64,000 nucleotides of DNA, taken from Megamerina dolium. Taxonomy: Eukaryota > Arthropoda > Insecta > Diptera > Megamerinidae. Location: the NCBI GenBank assembly GCA_963854835.1, contig OY978525.1, positions 7,737,540 to 7,801,539 on the forward strand, given 5' to 3'. The notes beneath the pieces are model-generated. The model saw nothing but the letters and a program-made list of their open reading frames with translations, made no database searches and was not told the DNA's origin. Shown here piece by piece: positions 62,561-64,000 of the stretch (the stretch's first letter is position 1; the number at the start of each line of letters is the position of its first letter). Made by a program: the position numbers and the translations under genes.

Positions 62561-62764
62561 TGGAAAATAAAATTGCTTATATCAAGTTTCAACACTATTG
62601 CTTTATATTTTTATAGATTTAAAAATTTTTATATAAAACTTTATTTGAGAAGTTTTCTTTAATGATTAATGTACGTTATTGTTACTATCTTATTATCTCG
62701 AATTTATCTGTAAATTTACATATAAAGTCAAATTTTTCCAGAAAGAAAATTCCCTCTTCCAAAT

Positions 62765-62890
62765 GGTGCTTAACTATCGGCAAGCAAACGACCATTCTTT
62801 CGGCATTCCGTATGTGCCATAAAGAGGATTCACAAAAAGAGCTTAGAATAACAAGATATCGTAATAATTCCGCCGTTCGGATTCAGCTAA
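62765..62890 (+). mobile_element. Diverged SINE body fragment
   Basis: 'cggcaagcaaacgaccattc', 'tttcggcattccg' and the ending 'gccgttcggattcagct' match, with many changes, the body of the SINE at 8660-8800. The tRNA-like head is not recognisable. Confidence 0.5.
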
Positions 62891-62899
62891 TATAATTTG

Positions 62900-64000
62900 T
62901 TTTCTTTAAATACCCTCCAAACATATGACACTCACTGCCAAGATTCATCGACGCCTCTAGTTCCAAGAACATGTTTAACGTAAGTCATAAGACCAAATGA
63001 AGAACTTGGTTCGTGCCACAGTTCATAAAGTTTGAGAAACACTAGAACCACACTTACACCTGCTCAGCTACTAAGAATTATTTTGAATCGTTTACAACAT
63101 GCGTAGGTAGAAAGTATTTATTTATTTCTTTTACCTGCATCACATAATGAAAGACGAAAAAAGGTACAGCATCTGATGCTTTTATCGAATTTTCTAAGAA
63201 TTGTTCTCGATTTATTGTTAAGAAAAAAAAGGTCAACATCTATACATTTTTATTTTTACCTGTTGCCTAATAAGGTACGATTTCTTGAAGTAATTCCTTG
63301 CTTTAATTTTCTGGAAACCTGTTGAAAATTGTACATTTAAATACGATTACTATTTCAATTGCTTTTGAGCCTATGACTATTGGACTATTCTAAATCTATT
63401 TAGATTTTCTATGATTTTTTTTTTCTTCATATTGTATATAGCACATTGAACACAAAGGATGCTTCAATCATTTATTTCGATATCATCATATTCGGTAATA
63501 AAAAATTTTTGGAAATTTTTTTCATTTACTACTGCATCCATAGATGCTGCTAACCTGTTCGAATGTTACAGTTTATTCAAATTTCATTAACCCTTACCAC
63601 ATTATGCATATGCAAATCAATTCAAATTATTGAAATTGGATTATGGTATTCGAAAATATATATAAATCGAATTTCTCGTGAGAATTTTCCAAATGTTTGT
63701 TTATATTATTGTATTTTTGGAAGCAGGCAAACAGTAATTTTAGAAGGATTTCGTATATGTTTTTCTAACTATTGATGAATTTTCCAAAGAAAGAATTTTC
63801 AAAATTCACCAAATTTTCCATTAATTCCAAAATGTTGAATAGCATCTATTTTCTAAATGCTGTTAACCTGTTAAGACATTTCACACCTCAATGATCACGC
63901 TGATCACATGCTGTTTACATGCTCATCACATCTTCTTTTTTGTTTTTTTTTGGTTTTTGGTACATTAGCAGGTAGATATGTCTGAAGGCTGTTTGAAAAG
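62900..64000. other. AT-rich stretch with weak array-like motifs
   Basis: No gene is supported. Motifs of the type 'acctgttgaaaattgtac' (near 63318), 'aacctgttcgaatgttacag' (near 63551) and 'aacctgttaagacatttcac' (near 63864) recur about every 230-310 bases and look like remote relatives of the dispersed motif of the array. A 70-codon ORF (63563-63775) spans one of them and is not recognisable. Confidence 0.4.

Noticed and set aside
62350..62662. Overlapping 80-88 codon ORFs in the 153 bp repeat
   Set aside because: A repeat length divisible by three keeps frames open by chance; neighbouring units do not share a continuous ORF.
1..64000. Ribosomal DNA, histone or other known tandem gene cluster
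   Set aside because: No rRNA, tRNA, snRNA or histone-like sequence is recognisable on either strand; units are AT-rich and lack coding frames.

Overview
The window is AT-rich eukaryotic DNA with no intact protein-coding gene that I can defend. The transposable-element fossils suggest an insect, most likely a higher fly (Diptera). They comprise three kinds of mariner-like or IS630/Tc1/mariner element, a 5'-truncated RTE-type non-LTR retrotransposon, a tRNA-derived SINE, a hAT-type MITE, a long-TIR non-autonomous element and 153-155 bp repeats carrying a 'GGCGTGG' core. The species assignment is inference only.

Layout: the dominant feature is a hierarchy of large direct and inverted repeats. 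Reading left to right: arm A1 (590-7375), core B1 (7376-17344), inverted arm A1' (17345-23695), spacer C (23696-24340), arm A2 (24341-30945), core B2 (30946-40868), inverted arm A2' (40869-47100), inverted spacer C' (47101-47755) and partial arm A3 (47756-51268). So A-B-A'-C is repeated in direct order at about 23.5 kb spacing, while A1'-C-A2 (from about 20160) and A2'-C'-A3 form one inverted repeat of about 10.5 kb per side around the 9.9 kb B2 loop. B1 and B2 are in the same orientation and near-identical, down to the same nested dead transposons.

The arms are built from an older, strongly diverged tandem array whose 0.4-1 kb units share ordered conserved blocks: an 85-100 bp core ending in oligo-T, a 'GAACCGAAACC' block, a block ending in the splice-donor-like CAGGTAAG, a 'GATATCCTGTTCAA' block and an 'ACTTGAATGCATCA' block. 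Within each arm the units run on the minus strand in one half and on the plus strand in the other, flanking a central module that carries a 151 bp hAT MITE. To the right of 51268 the same unit types occur in a single orientation (52.5-60.9 kb), without the palindromes. This looks like the unamplified organisation, and it carries its own private insertions (a 687 bp long-TIR element at 53463 and a 1.3 kb mariner at 58221). The arm copies provide natural empty sites for both.

The right end (61489-62560) is a 7 x 153 bp tandem repeat related, in opposite orientation, to the repeats at 16.3-17.1 kb; it is followed by a SINE fragment and low-complexity AT-rich DNA.

Working interpretation (inference): a recently amplified palindromic locus, of the sort seen on sex chromosomes, in heterochromatin or in hairpin/small-RNA loci, derived from an older tandem array. 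The array has repeated exon-like modules and may be a repetitive non-coding transcription unit. No protein-coding function is claimed for the many short ORFs: they are copies of one another only because the DNA was duplicated recently, and in one case I could test the frame is broken in the unamplified counterpart.
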